64,000 nt of DNA. It comes from Thunnus maccoyii (Eukaryota; Chordata; Actinopteri; Scombriformes; Scombridae). Every line of letters starts with the position of its first letter. Position 1 is the stretch's first letter. Position numbers and translations under genes: made by a program. The notes under the pieces were generated by a model that worked only from the letters and a program-made list of their open reading frames with translations, was not told the DNA's origin and ran no database searches. Shown in pieces: positions 31,268 through 41,693 of this stretch. The stretch covers positions 13,881,001 through 13,945,000 of the forward strand of contig NC_056540.1 in assembly GCF_910596095.1 (NCBI RefSeq), read 5' to 3'.

Positions 31268-32095
31268 CAGTGGTGGACAGTAATTAAGTACACTTACTCA
31301 AGTATTGTACTTAAGTAGAATTTTGAGGTACTTGTACTTTGAGGCACTTTCACTTAAGTATTTCCATTTAATGCTACTTAATACTTCTACTCCACTACAT
31401 TTCAGAGGGAAATATTGTACTTTCTACTCCACTACATTTATTTGACAGCTTTTGTTACTTTTAAAATGAAGATTTGACACTATGGATAATATAACAAGCT
31501 TTTAAAGTACAACACATTGTTAGAGGTGAAACCAGTGGTTTCCAACCTTTTTGGCGTCTTACAAAAAGCAGTGTGTAGTCGGGGTCACATTTCAGATGTC
31601 TGAGTTGTTAACAGCTGCTCTTAATAGTGATTTTTAGCTCTAAACTTCTCACATGGCTTCATTTCAGTAAATGTTCAAATTATCCATTATTTCACCAAAA
31701 ACTGAAAACAGATTTGTGTATCAACACTTAGTTTTTTGTTTTTTCCTCTCCCATTGCTCATCTCACGACCCCTCAGATTTATCTGGTGACTCTTTGGAGG
31801 GGCCCAACCCCTAGGTTGGGAACCACTGGATTAAACCAACAAACTGTATATAAAATATTTCAAACTAGCTCCACCTCCAGCAGCTACAACAGTAACATGC
31901 TGCTTACACACTGATGCTTCAGTATTAATAATCTAATGATGTCATATATAATAATATATCAGTCAGAGGGACCAAACTACTACTTTTACCTAAATAGGAT
32001 ATTTCATGCATGGCCTTTACATGTAATGAAGAATTTTTAAGTTGCTGTATTGGTACTTTTCCTTAAGTAAAGGATCTGAATACTTTTCCCACCAA
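31268..32095 (-). mobile_element. CAGTGGTGG hAT-like compound element (copy B, inverted) in uqcrq intron 1
   Basis: It starts CAGTGGTGGACAGTAATTAA and ends near CTGAATACTTTTCCCACCA, the reverse complement of copy A's order. The right terminus is eroded. It carries the nested CAGTGGTT element at 31533-31828 at the same junctions as copy A. No open frame is present. Confidence 0.82.
31533..31828. mobile_element. Nested hAT-like element inside copy B
   Basis: Ends are CAGTGGTTTCCAACCTTTTT and CTAGGTTGGGAACCACTG. It is flanked by the same host-element sequence as the nested element in copy A (reverse complement of aacaatgtgttgta on one side). Confidence 0.8.
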
Positions 32096-32368
32096 ATATT
32101 GACTCTTAATCGAGCACAGGACGAGCTGTGCTAGCGGAATGTTAGCATCATCCGTTAGCTTCGGTAGGCTGACGCTAGCTGGCTGCTAAAGTACAAACAG
32201 AGACCTTGAGACTTCTCCTTTACTGACACGATACAGTGGTCGTTTGATCGAAAGAGGCTAAACCTAAAACACTCCTAACACAAAGACGCGGTTATATTGC
32301 ACACAATCCGTTAATACCAGTAAATGGAAGCAAAACTACAACGTTAAAATCGTGACATTGAAGCTTAC

Positions 32369-32410
32369 CGTACTGCTTCTCAACAGTTTCCTAATGGCTT
32401 CCGGTGTGCG
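32369..32410 (-). other. Probable non-coding first exon of uqcrq
   Basis: On the minus strand a short stretch ending gagaagcagtacG is followed by the donor GTAAGCTTC. A matching acceptor stands just before the coding exon at 30950. The upstream limit is a guess. Position next to the CCAAT-bearing element at 32421-32537 supports a promoter here. Confidence 0.55.
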
Positions 32411-32420
32411 GTATCTTTTT

Positions 32421-32537
32421 TCTAGGATGGTGAGGTCATGACCCGCCCTACTCTGTTTCTGATTGGCTGATCCTGACATTCTTACTCTACTAGCCAATCA
32501 GAAACAAAGTAGGGCGGGCAATGACTTCACATCCTAG
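32421..32537. mobile_element. Foldback element with paired CCAAT boxes beside the uqcrq promoter
   Basis: Arms of about 46 bp read tctaggatggtgaggtcatg... on the left and ...aatgacttcacatcctagg on the right, around a loop of about 22 bp. Each arm ends inward with CCCGCCCTACT and a gattggct / agccaatc pair, giving two CCAAT boxes in opposite orientation. A diverged sister copy lies at 36777-36960 beside gdf9. Confidence 0.82.
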
Positions 32538-34169
32538 GGGGGAAAAAATAGCTTCTGACGTCCTCCCTTTATGTCTAAACGTCGATTGGATGTCAACATT
32601 GAGAGCGTTATCGCCATCTAATGGACTGGAGTTTAGTCAAGCTAACAACACTAACAGGACGTTTTTGTTCTAGTTCAGAGTCCACCAAGGATTTATTGAC
32701 AGAAATAAAGCTTAATATTCCTTTTGTCTAAACTACGCACAAAAATCCATAATAACTTGATCCGAGAAAAGGTAGACACCACAGAAAGCCTTGATAGCTG
32801 CAATAGTCATGGTGACTGAGGCTTTTGAAATGCTTCACAGCTTGGCTCATATACTATACATGTGTCCGTTCATTAAGATTAGTGTAATTAACAGCAATTC
32901 CACTGTGTTTTCCTGTTTGTGCTTTCCTCAGGCCAGCAACACAGAAGAAACGGAGATGGGGGCAACACCTGCAACCATGGAGATCTACAGTATAATGCCA
33001 AAAACTAAAATCGTCAACCTAACAAAGAGCCTGAGGAACTCCTCTGAACTGATATGTACAATTGACTTGTTACGTGCTAGAGATCCAGGTACATTTCCAC
33101 AACATGGTCATGACCATAAATGAAAACGTGCTTTCATCTGACCTTCAAATCCCCACAAACACAAAAGACAGTGACATATTTTAGAAAGACATCTGTACAG
33201 GAGAGTATTGGCAGTCTACTTCTAGCAAATATCAGACATTCTTTAACCAATCTCTTCTCTTATAGGGGGCAAGAATATTTCTTGTTTCTTTAGTGCATAA
33301 ACGTTTCCTTATGTTGTATCAGCATTTTCAGCCAGCCGTATGCAGACAAAGACAAAATGTATGCATGCTATTTTTTTTATTTCCAATTTTTCAGAGAATA
33401 TGTCTACATATTTTCATTCCTTTGATTATTCCTAAGCTGAGCACAGACACACAGTGAATTCATACAATTTGCATAAATAGACATGACATGCATTTAGTTC
33501 GCATTCAACCAGTGCAATTTCATAAGTATGCAGTTAATTCATACGAATGCAGTCACTCAGTGACCAGAAGTAATACACACACACTGAAACCTTGACAGCT
33601 TTCATTCTGGACATTAAGAAGACAGCTGCCCTTCAGACAGCTGTCGGTAATCTCCAGGAATAAAACGATATGTAAAAGGTTTGATAAGAGTTTGTAACTG
33701 CTTTTTCATCTTTTGTCCAGAACAGGGCTACTTAAAACTTGGAAATTGTGTTAAATTAAAGAATAATGACAGACCACACACCCAAAATAAGTTAACAAAA
33801 AAATAACTTAAAAAAATCATACATCACACATTTTCTTCTTCAAGTGTGTTAAATTCAGTAAGTTGAAGAACAGGATGCCATTGCACCCCCTCTTGTCACG
33901 CATTAAACAAAAAGGAAATAAATGTTACGTCTCCACATTATTCACAAGGATAAAATACTTTTGGATTAAGTAAACACACCTGCTCCAGATCAAACTTCTT
34001 TCATGCACAACGATTTTATAAATTCATGAAATCACTAAGCCTGGTCAGATTATCTAATACTTGGATAGAGTCCACCTGTGACCTGTGATGATTGTAGAAG
34101 AGGTTTGTGGTGATGCTCTATTCAGCTTGTAAATGACGAAGAAAAAAAAAGACATATTTGCTAGCTGGC
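32538..34169. other. Intergenic DNA between uqcrq promoter and gdf9 3' end
   Basis: The gdf9 3' UTR must lie in the right part of this stretch, but its poly(A) signal is unclear (a candidate TTTATT lies near 33378). A 110-codon open frame at 32791-33123 contains a plausible acceptor (tttcctcag ending near 32932) and donor (CCAG before gtacat near 33090). I do not recognise its product and treat it as unproven. Confidence 0.4.
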
Positions 34170-36447
34170 TTAGCGACACGTACACCTGGTGGCAACCATG
34201 TCTTCAAACTCCTTGTAGACATAGGAGCTGTCCTCTTCACAGATCATGACACTCAGCGGGCTGTAATGGGAGGGAATACACGAGGGCCTTGGCACAGAGG
34301 AGTCAAGCTTCTCATATATGATGTTTTGCACCATGGTGTGGACAGGTGAACCGTAGATGAAGCCCATGGTCCTAGGGCAGATACCTTTGCAGTACCTGGG
34401 GTTGTATTTTGGTGGGAAAACAATCCAGTGATCCAGTTTGAGCTGGCTGAATCGCACCCTGAAATCATATAAGGCACAGTCACTTGTTGGGAATTCTGAG
34501 CTTGGGAGAAGCTCAGGCAGGTGGATATCCAGGCTTTTATCACCTCGTTTGCTCTTTGGAGATTCCCTCTTCCATCTCCTCTTGCGCCCGAACCTCTGCT
34601 GCGGTTTGAAAACCATCTGCTTGTGAAATGTGTTCGCAGCGGTGGACGACCTTTGACTTGATTTAGCGCTGACCAGTAACCTCTGATGGGCAACTTTGCT
34701 GGTGTCATTGAGATAAAGAAGCAGAGGAGGGGACCTCATGGTGAACTCCAGAGGGCCTTTACGCCCATCATCCGTGGTTTTTTGTTCCTCTGGGCAGGTG
34801 ACATTGATGAGAAGGTGTATATTCTGCTTCTGAAACCTTAGGAGAGGCTGAAGAAATAAGGTGATGTCAACCTCCGCCCAGTTTCTCCTGCTCTTCCCAT
34901 CTTCGCTGGCTGTGAAGTTCAGAGCATGGTGGATCCCAGGACACAGCGGACATTGGTTCGAGTGCTCCTGCTCCTTGATACTCAGGTAACACACAGAGTT
35001 GACGTGGTCTAAGTTGTACAGCAGGGCCGACTTCAAAAGTTGCTCTTTTTTTCTTACTTGATCCAGTCTGTAGGAAAGATCCTGCATAAAACTCTCTGAG
35101 GGAAAGATGAGAAAACACACACAGCGCTGTGTCACCATCGTATGTCATGATATAAACATTTGTGTACTCATTATTATACTAAAAATGATTTAGCCAAACA
35201 TGTCCATGTTGCATGCCTTTTTTTCAAGATGTCCAAATGACCATTTGTTGAATTTGTCAAATGTGAAATAATATGTTTGCCTGCTCCAATAACTATAATT
35301 TAATAAATTATACAAAAATAAAGTTGTAGCCTATATTCTGCTTTACATAGTGCCTCGTGAAAACTAATAATTAAAGAAATTAAAAAAAAAAAAATTCTAT
35401 ATATTTTCTACTTATTTAACTAACTTTGTCCAATATCAATGCAGAGAAATATAAGATATCAAAGTCATAATTACAAATATGTTGTTCAGGCCACAGGGTC
35501 TGAAAAAAATGCCTAATCTTTAATCCAACATTGATATTTTTGTCCCAGTTTGATCAACATTTAGTCAAATCTGTTACAGAGAGATAAAACAACAGCTTTT
35601 TTTGAGTTTGAGTGCTGTAGTGTTCTGCTGCATGGCACTTGATGAAAGTCTGGCATCTAAACAATATTTGACCCCACTACGCTGTCAGGGATATGCTTTA
35701 CCTTTATTCATAAGATTGTACAAACACTAAGCTAAAACAGTACCAGACAAGAGCTTGGACATACTGTCCAATTTTCTTGAATGAGAAAGTATGTTTAAAC
35801 TTTGGTCTGGTGCTGTAATTTGGCCCAAACTGATCATTTTATGGCCTTTTTGCTTCACATTTACTCTTGATGTCAACTACCAGTAGTGAATTTGTATTTC
35901 TTTTTCAGCTTCTCATGAAACTATATCTTCATGTGCAAGTGTTTCTGGGTATCACTCACTATGGCGAGGAGGAATTCATTTTTTTTACATTTAAGTTGCC
36001 TTCAAGTCCAAGTGCTGTGAATGTTATGTGCACTGAATTGTACTGTCAATGTGAAGTCATATTATGTTTCACTTGCTCACCTTCATTATTTTTTGCAAGA
36101 CACTCATCTTGTGGCTTGATCAGTCGGAGTGTGTTGTAGATTTTATTCCCGTCCAGACTCCTCTGCACTCTGGATGACTTCTTGTAGACCTCGGTCAGAT
36201 ATTTCATATACCTGTGTTCAGGTTTCATCTTTTTCTTCAAGTCTGGGTTCCACCTCGACCCTCCGTGCTCTGATAGGGCTTTGAGCAGCGGGGAGAAGAT
36301 GCTGCCGTACGGGTACTGGGTAAAGTCGCCCAGTGTGTGCAGCGCATTAGAGGTGGCAAGAGAGGATCTAACCAGCGGGCAGCTACAAGTGACCAGCACC
36401 AGTAACATAACATTGCGAAAATAACGAAGGACAGCTGCCATCAGCAT
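34170..36447 (-). CDS. gdf9: Growth/differentiation factor 9, complete, 2 coding exons
   Basis: Coding exons are 36081-36447 and 34170-35095, giving 430 residues. Gdf9 is an oocyte-secreted TGF-beta family ligand needed for follicle growth. The first in-frame ATG is at 36447 (MLMAAV), with a second at 36441; both give a hydrophobic signal peptide (NVMLLVLVTCSCPLV). The propeptide ends in a basic furin-type site, RKRRWKR, so the mature chain would be residues 300-430. It contains NPRYCKGICPR and SPVHTMVQNIIYEKLDSSVP, and ends ATRCTCR. As usual for GDF9, the cysteine that links dimers in other TGF-betas is replaced by serine (PRPSC). Unusually, a seventh cysteine stands at 408 (SVMICEED). The family's two-exon structure, with a long second exon, is kept. 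Confidence 0.97.
35738..35815. mobile_element. 78-bp Tc1-type miniature element in gdf9 intron
   Basis: Ends are CAGTACCAGACAAGAGCTTG and CAAACTTTGG-like TTTGGTCTGGTGCTG, the eroded form of the widespread fish cagtaccagtcaaaagtttg end. The centre holds cttgaatgagaaagtatg. A one-sided relative (cacttgaatgagaaagtgtg) lies near 38360-38402. Confidence 0.65.
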
Positions 36448-36776
36448 TTGATTTTCCAGTATAAACAATGAAACCAGTCAGCTTGTAAAAGTGAGACTCT
36501 CCGTTGAGAGCTCGAGGTCAACAGGACCACACACCTGCCGTCCCTGATCAACACGCACAGGTGTTGGCAATCAACTCTATCACTCATATTACCGTGTCAG
36601 GTAAAGAGACTGCCAGGGTTTAACTCTCAGTTTACACTGAAGAATGTATTAAATTATGTATAACAAAAAATATCCCCCCATTGTGCTATATTAAACGAAT
36701 TTTGTTATTTTAGAGGTAATTTCAAGACGTATCTGACAATCTGAAGATGTAGCATTAACGTTAAGCGATATATTTT

Positions 36777-36960
36777 TGCTAGGACGGGGAAGTCATGCCC
36801 CGCCCTCCTCTGCCTCTGATTGGCTGACCCTGACATTCTTACCCTAACCCTAACCAATCCCACTCCTCATACCTAAACCTAACCAACCCAGCCAACGAAG
36901 GTAACGAGTAATAGCCAATCAGAGGCCGAGGAGGGCGGGTCATGACTTCGGCCTCCTTGG
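36777..36960. mobile_element. Foldback element with CCAAT boxes upstream of gdf9
   Basis: The left arm (gctaggacggggaagtcatg, ccgccctcctctg, ctctgattggct) pairs with the right arm (agccaatcagag, gaggagggcgggtcatga, cttcggcctcc). The loop is about 85 bp and contains telomere-like ccctaaccctaacc. It is a diverged sister of the element at 32421-32537, with the same gattggctgaNCCTGACATTCTTA core. Confidence 0.8.
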
Positions 36961-37015
36961 TTTAAAAAAAAAAAAAATTGGCTAACGGTAAAAGGAAAAG
37001 TAACGTTCGCTAACA

Positions 37016-37512
37016 CCATGGATGTATAAAGAGAACTGCATACAGGAAGAGCGCCAGGCTTTGAAGCAAATTTGACATAGCGACCAAACCGTGTAATTAC
37101 AATGTCACATGATGCACACTGGCCCAAAAAGACTTTTTCCCATCGACTTACATTGTGAAAGACACGTCTGTAAATCAGCGGATAATTTTTTCTGAGCGTC
37201 ACAACCCCCGCGAAATGACTTGTCTCACTATCAGAATTAAATCACATCACATTTCAAAAGCCTAGAAGAGCCGCATGATTGAATTATTTTATCCCCATTG
37301 AAGTTAGCTGGAGGGCCAAACCGAAAGTAGCCGACTCGGCCAGTGAAAGTCACTAGTGCGCATGCTCTATGGGCCGCACAATGCGGAAGATCCGGATACT
37401 TTCATACCGGGAAGTCGATTTTTTTGGCTTCATGCGCCACTGAGCAACTTTCATAGGAATGAACGGGGCCCCGCCTCCGACGCTGTATCCAGTTCTCTTT
37501 ATACATCCATGG
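37016..37512. mobile_element. 497-bp element with CCATGGATGTATAAAGAGAACTG inverted ends
   Basis: The first 20 bases CCATGGATGTATAAAGAGAA are mirrored at the right end as TTCTCTTTATACATCCATGG, without a mismatch over the outer arms. Similar short direct repeats (gctaac) flank both sides. The interior is CpG-bearing and has no open frame of note. I know this end sequence as a common teleost repeat; the superfamily is not set here. Confidence 0.8.
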
Positions 37513-40500
37513 CTAACGCTGGTAAATTGATAGCTGGGAGTTACGCTTAGCTAACGACTAGCTAATACTTCACATTATTCTTAAAGTAAGTTAACACATT
37601 AAGTAATATTTACATAAAAGGTACAAAAATGATGTATGAGTAGAATCGCAAATAGTTTCCTTCTTGAGTAACCCAACCCTGCCAAATTGAAGCTAACAAA
37701 AGTGTTTAAGTTAATTAATGTTAGCCACTAGTACGTTACTACCACTAAATTACAGCCAAATTTAGCCAAAGCTGCTAACTAAGTTAATTTATTTTCACAA
37801 TATCAACTTTTAACATCATATATTTCTAATGGTAATTTACTTGTTCTCTAGTAATGATTTACCACCAGATGTAAGATTGGCTCAGTAAAACAGGTAATAA
37901 CTGTCTCAATTTAATAAGGAATACTTTCAGCAGTGTGTCATGTTCACTGGAGAGAAAAGTGACAAAAGAAGTGTAGCTACTGTCCACTAGAGGGAAGTAA
38001 GCATTCTCCAAAACCATAGACTATAAAAATAGTCCAAAACAAACCAACAAACCCTGATATACAGTACAGTAGCACCATATCAATGTATCATACTCTTATG
38101 ACTAAATATATCCAACAGAAATAAAGCAACATGGACCATTATTCATTCATGTTTGATCACTGGTTTGTTCTGCCTACTCCTGAGAAAAAAAATATCTGGG
38201 TCTCTTTATTGTGCAGTGTGTTTGGTCCTTTTCATTAGTCATTTCTTTACTTTCTTTAATATATCTGGCATTTCTGCTTTGGAGGTACACAATCTGAATG
38301 GGACCTTATGAGGTGAAAACAGTTTTACATGGGGAAATGCGCAGTATTTCATTTCCCATTCACTTGAATGAGAAAGTGTGTCCAAATTTTTACTGGTACT
38401 GTGTGTAAAATGAACAGTTTGGACCCTGCATCAGACAAGAAAGGATGTGATTTCTGTTTTGTTGGGTTTCTAACAGATGATAAAGTTTCCACTGGTAAAG
38501 GACGTAGTACAGTGTAGCTCCCGTCTCTGCTAATCACCATTTATGTTCAAAGCAAGACAGGAAAATGGATCCACTAGTGAGGATGTTCAAAATTCACATA
38601 GAACACAAAATAGTTTTATTATTCAACTATTAAAGTGCCTTTCATGTCAAACATAACTCACTGTTGATGTTTTGAAACTCAGCTGTTTTTCTGTCATCTT
38701 GCCCTCAGAGTTTGTTATATATCTACATTTACCAAGATGAATGAGTCAATAATATACTCTGGCAGACTGGCCATATGCTCAAGCTCAACTTTCAGTAGTA
38801 ATATTATTAAATATTAATGTTGATATTGCTTTGTTTGAAGCTACAGAGGCTCTTGGTCTAATGTGACAATCTGCAAATTACAGTGTGCCTATATTATAAT
38901 GTTGTAACTGTAATATCTTGTGGCAAAAAAGTATGCAAAGAATGTTTTTTGTGCGTCAGTGAGATTGATAAAGGCTTTTATCACATGGTCACTAAACACC
39001 AGTGTGTTTTATGTGTACTTTTGAGTGGTGCAGTGACGTGTGCTTTTCACCTCTAGACGTGCAATACTTCGCCAGACAAGGCTTTGTAGATCTAGTTTTG
39101 AGTCAAATGTTCTGGATGTACTGAACATACTAAATACTTAAGCTTGACTTGACAGTTTAACTGTTCGCTGGAGGTTCTGTTTATCTGTGGCTGTCTGCCG
39201 CTTGGTTGGTAGCAGGGCAAATAATTCAATACAATGATTTATTGATGGTCAGTGTAATCTTATTGTGATTATATTTTATATCATTATAATTTTAGGCCTA
39301 TATATATTTTTGTTGTACAAATAAATAATTTTAAGGTATAGAAGCAAAATAATGTATTTTGTTGTAAAAATAAATAAATAAAAAGATTTTATGATGTAGT
39401 AAAAGTTTATGTTTAACATATTGTATGTGATGGCTGCCCTGTAATGCACAGTTTATTGCACAGAACATCTGATTAGTTCATGTGATTTTATGTACATTTT
39501 CCATATTGCCATACACTGTATAACAACTGGGGGGAAAATCGTATTAATATAGTGAGTTAGATTTCAACCATCTGGCCCAGCTAAGTTAATTGTTTTGCAA
39601 ATTCTGCACATATACAACTAATCCTTCCTTCTCAAGCCTGTAACACATGTTATCTTACTTAAGCTCTTAACAAATATCAAAGTGAAACAGTCATAATTAC
39701 CAATGTCATGCTTCTCACCAAATGAAAAAGTTTCACTACAATTGAAAACTGGTTTATATGACAATTTAAGTTAGCAGGTAAAGCTGTAATGGAAATATTA
39801 GCGTGTTCTGCCCTCTACTGGCTTCAAATATAAACTGCACTGCTCTACCCCTTCAACAGTTAACTTCATTTAGGACCAACATAAAACACATAAATGTGAT
39901 TTATCTCGAGCCCTCCAGGGTCATGTGGTAGGAAATCAATGTTTATGTGGAAACATTATTGTTGATGTAATGCTGATTGATTCAAGGGGCTGAACGACCT
40001 TCGTGCAGGACACACTTCAGATTTTTAGCTCCATTGCTTGTAAGACTAAAAATAGCAAAATCATGTTGTTTGTGCCTTCCAACACTTTCATATTATGAGC
40101 TGTAATTGTAACCCTCAGGGACCACTAGCTGGACATTAGTGTTAAGTTGTATCTATGTCCCAGTTCCAGCTTATTATACTGACTAGTTTAGAGGGAAATG
40201 ATACAGTAAATGATACAAGACCTGGATCACACCACAGTTTTGCCAGACAGTCTTTGATATTCACAAATTGTGTCTGAACCATTAAAGATTAAATATAGGA
40301 GGTCTTTCTGGGTAGATTCCTATTTATAATCAGTTCTCTTGCAAGATTAAAGAAAAAGGTTTGAGGTGGGATATAAAAAAAAACAAAAAAAAACATAATG
40401 CAGTTGCTGTGAGTGCAGCTGTCCTTTGTCGGGATCATTATGCAGGCAGCTTCTTTTCCAGATAAGACAAAGGACATTGTTCTGGCACTGTTTTGCCTTT

Positions 40501-41693
40501 GGCGTCATTGTGTGAGCTCCAACTCTTTTCATGTCACCAGGGATTGTTTTTCTCTGGGTCAGTTAAGGATAAAAATTGTGTTTTTGTACTGTACAGAAAA
40601 AGAAAGGCAGAATACTGTTTTCATGTATGTCTGGTCTGGGAGAAGAAGGTCATTTATTCATGACAACATGAACATTAAAACGTGCTTGAATAAGTTGTTT
40701 GTTTAGATTTATTTCCTTATTTAAAGTATGTGAACGCTGATTTAAAAACTGGTCACTGATTACTTTATATTTAGGTTTACAGTTATATCAAATTTGACAA
40801 AAATGTTTGTATGAAAGTTTTTCAAGCAATGTAAACACCTCTGCAGACTCCATCCTAAAATTTAAACTATTGCTTCTTTTTACAGGTGAGCGACTTCATG
40901 TCAAACTTGTATTTGGTTGAAACTTTGTCAAATGTTTACTAAAATGATTGATTGCTGTGTAGTTTTGGGGTCATGGCTGAAAATGTATTTATCCCTTTTC
41001 TTTTTTCTTTCTTTTTTTTTCTACCACAGTGGTCTAGAGAATGAGGCCCACACTGCACCACAAAAGGAGGCCTTCGTCGTCCATCACAACCTCAAGTTCA
41101 CAAAGAAACTGATAAAAGGAGACATTTCACCAACTCCATCTGGTTTGCATTACTGACCCCCACGTAGGTCCCCTTTACTTATACTGTTTTCTACAATACT
41201 CTGCTTTAAAGAACTTTAACTGATTTAATTTTTGATGATCAGAATATAAACACATGATCTGCTTGCATTAATCATAAACAACACATTGACGTTTCACAGT
41301 GGTGTTGATAGCAACTGTTTCCCAGGAGTGGTCTGTTTTCATATTTCCTCATACTTTGAAGTCATGAATCAAGACGTTACTCATAAAGATTTATTACACT
41401 ATAGGTAATGACAATATGTACTACAGGTTGTTTGTGTTACTATTAATAAAACAAGTTAAATGGCTGCAAAATAATGAGGGTTAATACATAAAATTTAACT
41501 ACAGACATAAAAAGACAATTATAAATATACTCCATAAATACAGTGATACACTGTACAAGACAGCTAGAGCTTGCAATAAGTACTAACTCAGTCCTAATTT
41601 TAGACTTTAAATGATTTAAAGCTTAATAAACAAGTTGTGTTTATTTCTTACAGTGTTTATTGTCCATGTCTCTGCTTCTTTTTTGTGTCATTC

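Larger units (their letters stand above)
36448..41693. other. Long intergenic stretch, gdf9 promoter to sowaha 3' end
   Basis: No established gene is seen in these 5.2 kb. Two palindromic elements occupy 36777-36960 and 37016-37512. The rest is AT-rich. A run of 41 codons after a good acceptor (ctaccacag ending near 41029) ends at a TGA near 41155 and could be a terminal exon, but I do not recognise it. A poly(A) signal for sowaha may be the minus-strand AATAAA at 41390-41395. In human SHROOM1 lies in this interval; I see no trace of it. Confidence 0.45.

Noticed and set aside
27000-34169. A leap2 gene, expected from human gene order near uqcrq
   Set aside because: No exon with the paired-cysteine LEAP2 pattern could be found on either strand; not annotated.
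36448-36468. Extending gdf9 upstream to 36468
   Set aside because: That frame begins with TTG; the first ATG is at 36447.
36840-36885. Interstitial telomere repeat (ccctaaccctaacc)
   Set aside because: Only two exact units followed by degenerate ones, inside the loop of a foldback element; no evidence of chromosome fusion.
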